Assembly (NCBI GenBank): GCA_937927335.1
Contig: CALBDU010000049.1
Location: 1 to 6,258, forward strand
Origin: an uncultured Clostridium sp.
Lineage (GTDB): Bacteria > Bacillota > Clostridia > Clostridiales > Clostridiaceae
Length of the DNA: 6,258 nucleotides
Direction: 5' to 3'
Below the pieces are notes generated by a model that was not told the DNA's origin, did not search any database, and worked only from the letters and a program-made list of their open reading frames with translations. Positions 5,860-6,258 of the stretch are shown piece after piece. Position 1 is the stretch's first letter. Every line of letters starts with the position of its first letter. A program made the translations under genes and the position numbers.

Positions 5860-6131
5860 AATGTTTCCTGTACGGTTTTTATTCTTGATTGCAGAGAAGT
5901 TTTCAAATTACTATCTGTCAATGCGGTTACTAACTTAACAGCACTGTCTACATATGACTGGGTTTTCTTTGTTTCAGCATTTGTAACAGCAGCCATTGCC
6001 GATATTTCCTGCTTGACATATTTCAATCTAGTAATATAGTTTGTCTTAATAGCACTCTCAGGTAATGTGTTTACAAGTTTCTCAGCACTTAATTCATCTG
6101 CAGTAATAAGGCTTGTCTCTGCTTTATCTAC
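4504..6131 (-). repeat. Tandem super-repeat array coding for A-B-C modules (456-bp period)
   Basis: Module boundaries in transcript order are: a hybrid A/B module (6128-5982), C (5981-5824, one base short), A (5823-5674), B (5673-5527), C (5526-5368), A (5367-5218), B (5217-5071), C (5070-4912), A (4911-4762), B (4761-4615) and a truncated C (4614-4504). Two full super-repeats are exactly 152 codons each. By hand alignment the first two A modules share 32 of 50 residues and the first two B modules 27 of 49. Amplification therefore proceeded by duplicating the three-module block, and the copies have since diverged. Confidence 0.85.
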
Positions 6132-6221
6132 AGCTAAACCTGCGGTAGCTACCTGGTCATTTGCTACATTTAAAGCAGTTTGCACAGCAGTTATTCTCTC
6201 TTGAAGGTAAGCGCATAATAA
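5787..6221 (-). pseudogene. Helical-repeat protein, upstream fragment (same gene, shifted frame)
   Basis: This reading frame is the 5' continuation of the repeat gene. It opens after an in-frame TGA (6222-6224) with YLQERITAVQTALNVAN, the end of a module. It then encodes one A/B-hybrid module and the first 40 residues of a C module, ending at QET (5862-5864). Beyond that point the frame is nonsense for about 24 codons until its stop at 5787, while the correct repeat sequence (ASAQITTATNAV) resumes in another frame at 5859. The GTG at 6185 is in the middle of the module and is not a start. The true N-terminus, including any signal peptide or anchor, lies beyond the window. Whether the gene is truly broken or the sequence carries an error cannot be settled here. 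Confidence 0.6.
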
Positions 6222-6258
6222 TCAGGTGCCTTGTAAATTAAAATGGGACCAGCTATAA

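Noticed and set aside
4613..6039. Several plus-strand ORFs (60-80 codons) inside the repeat array
   Set aside because: They recur because the array recurs: each is an antisense shadow of the same helical modules.
4501..6258. CRISPR array or non-coding satellite repeat
   Set aside because: Repeats are about 150 bp with a 456-bp higher-order period, diverged at the DNA level but conserved as protein, with no short identical repeats and unique spacers.

Overview
The window is AT-rich DNA with strong purine-rich ribosome binding sites, short A/T-rich intergenic gaps and protein families typical of Firmicutes. It most likely comes from a Clostridium-like anaerobe (class Clostridia). The species cannot be fixed from the sequence. 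One gene lies on the + strand at the left. Everything else is on the - strand and reads right to left.

Layout: 1-317 is an AT-rich intergenic region with two small hairpins and no convincing gene. At 318-644 (+) is a DUF1904 protein whose start gives Met-Pro, as in the tautomerase superfamily. A bidirectional terminator at 650-680 separates it from a convergent MutS-related ATPase (686-2248, -) that has predicted membrane segments. The MutS-like gene has its own sigma-A-like promoter (2275-2303), just downstream of a hairpin that overlaps the stop codon of a YjdF/DUF2992 gene (2322-2741, -). Upstream of yjdF is a yjdF-type riboswitch (about 2779-2856), with an 8-nt element perfectly complementary to the yjdF Shine-Dalgarno. 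The riboswitch starts a few bases after the stop of a flavodoxin-domain gene (2859-3395, -). That gene follows, by 16 nt, a polysaccharide deacetylase lipoprotein gene (3412-4263, -). Deacetylase, flavodoxin and yjdF therefore probably share a transcript, with the riboswitch acting inside it on yjdF translation.

Beyond a strong terminator (4439-4475), the right 1.75 kb (4501-6258, -) is the 3' part of a large repeat protein whose start is outside the window. It is made of helical modules of about 50 residues arranged in a higher-order A-B-C unit of exactly 152 residues (456 bp). The reading frame is broken near 5860. Restoring one base there gives a module of exactly the expected length, so this is a genuine -1 event or a sequencing/assembly error. 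A second break is possible near 6205-6212.

The genes do not form one obvious pathway. The best-supported points of interest are the intercistronic yjdF riboswitch with a visible translational switch, the three-module super-repeat, and the membrane-associated MutS-like ATPase. I see no phage, transposon, CRISPR, tRNA or rRNA signature.
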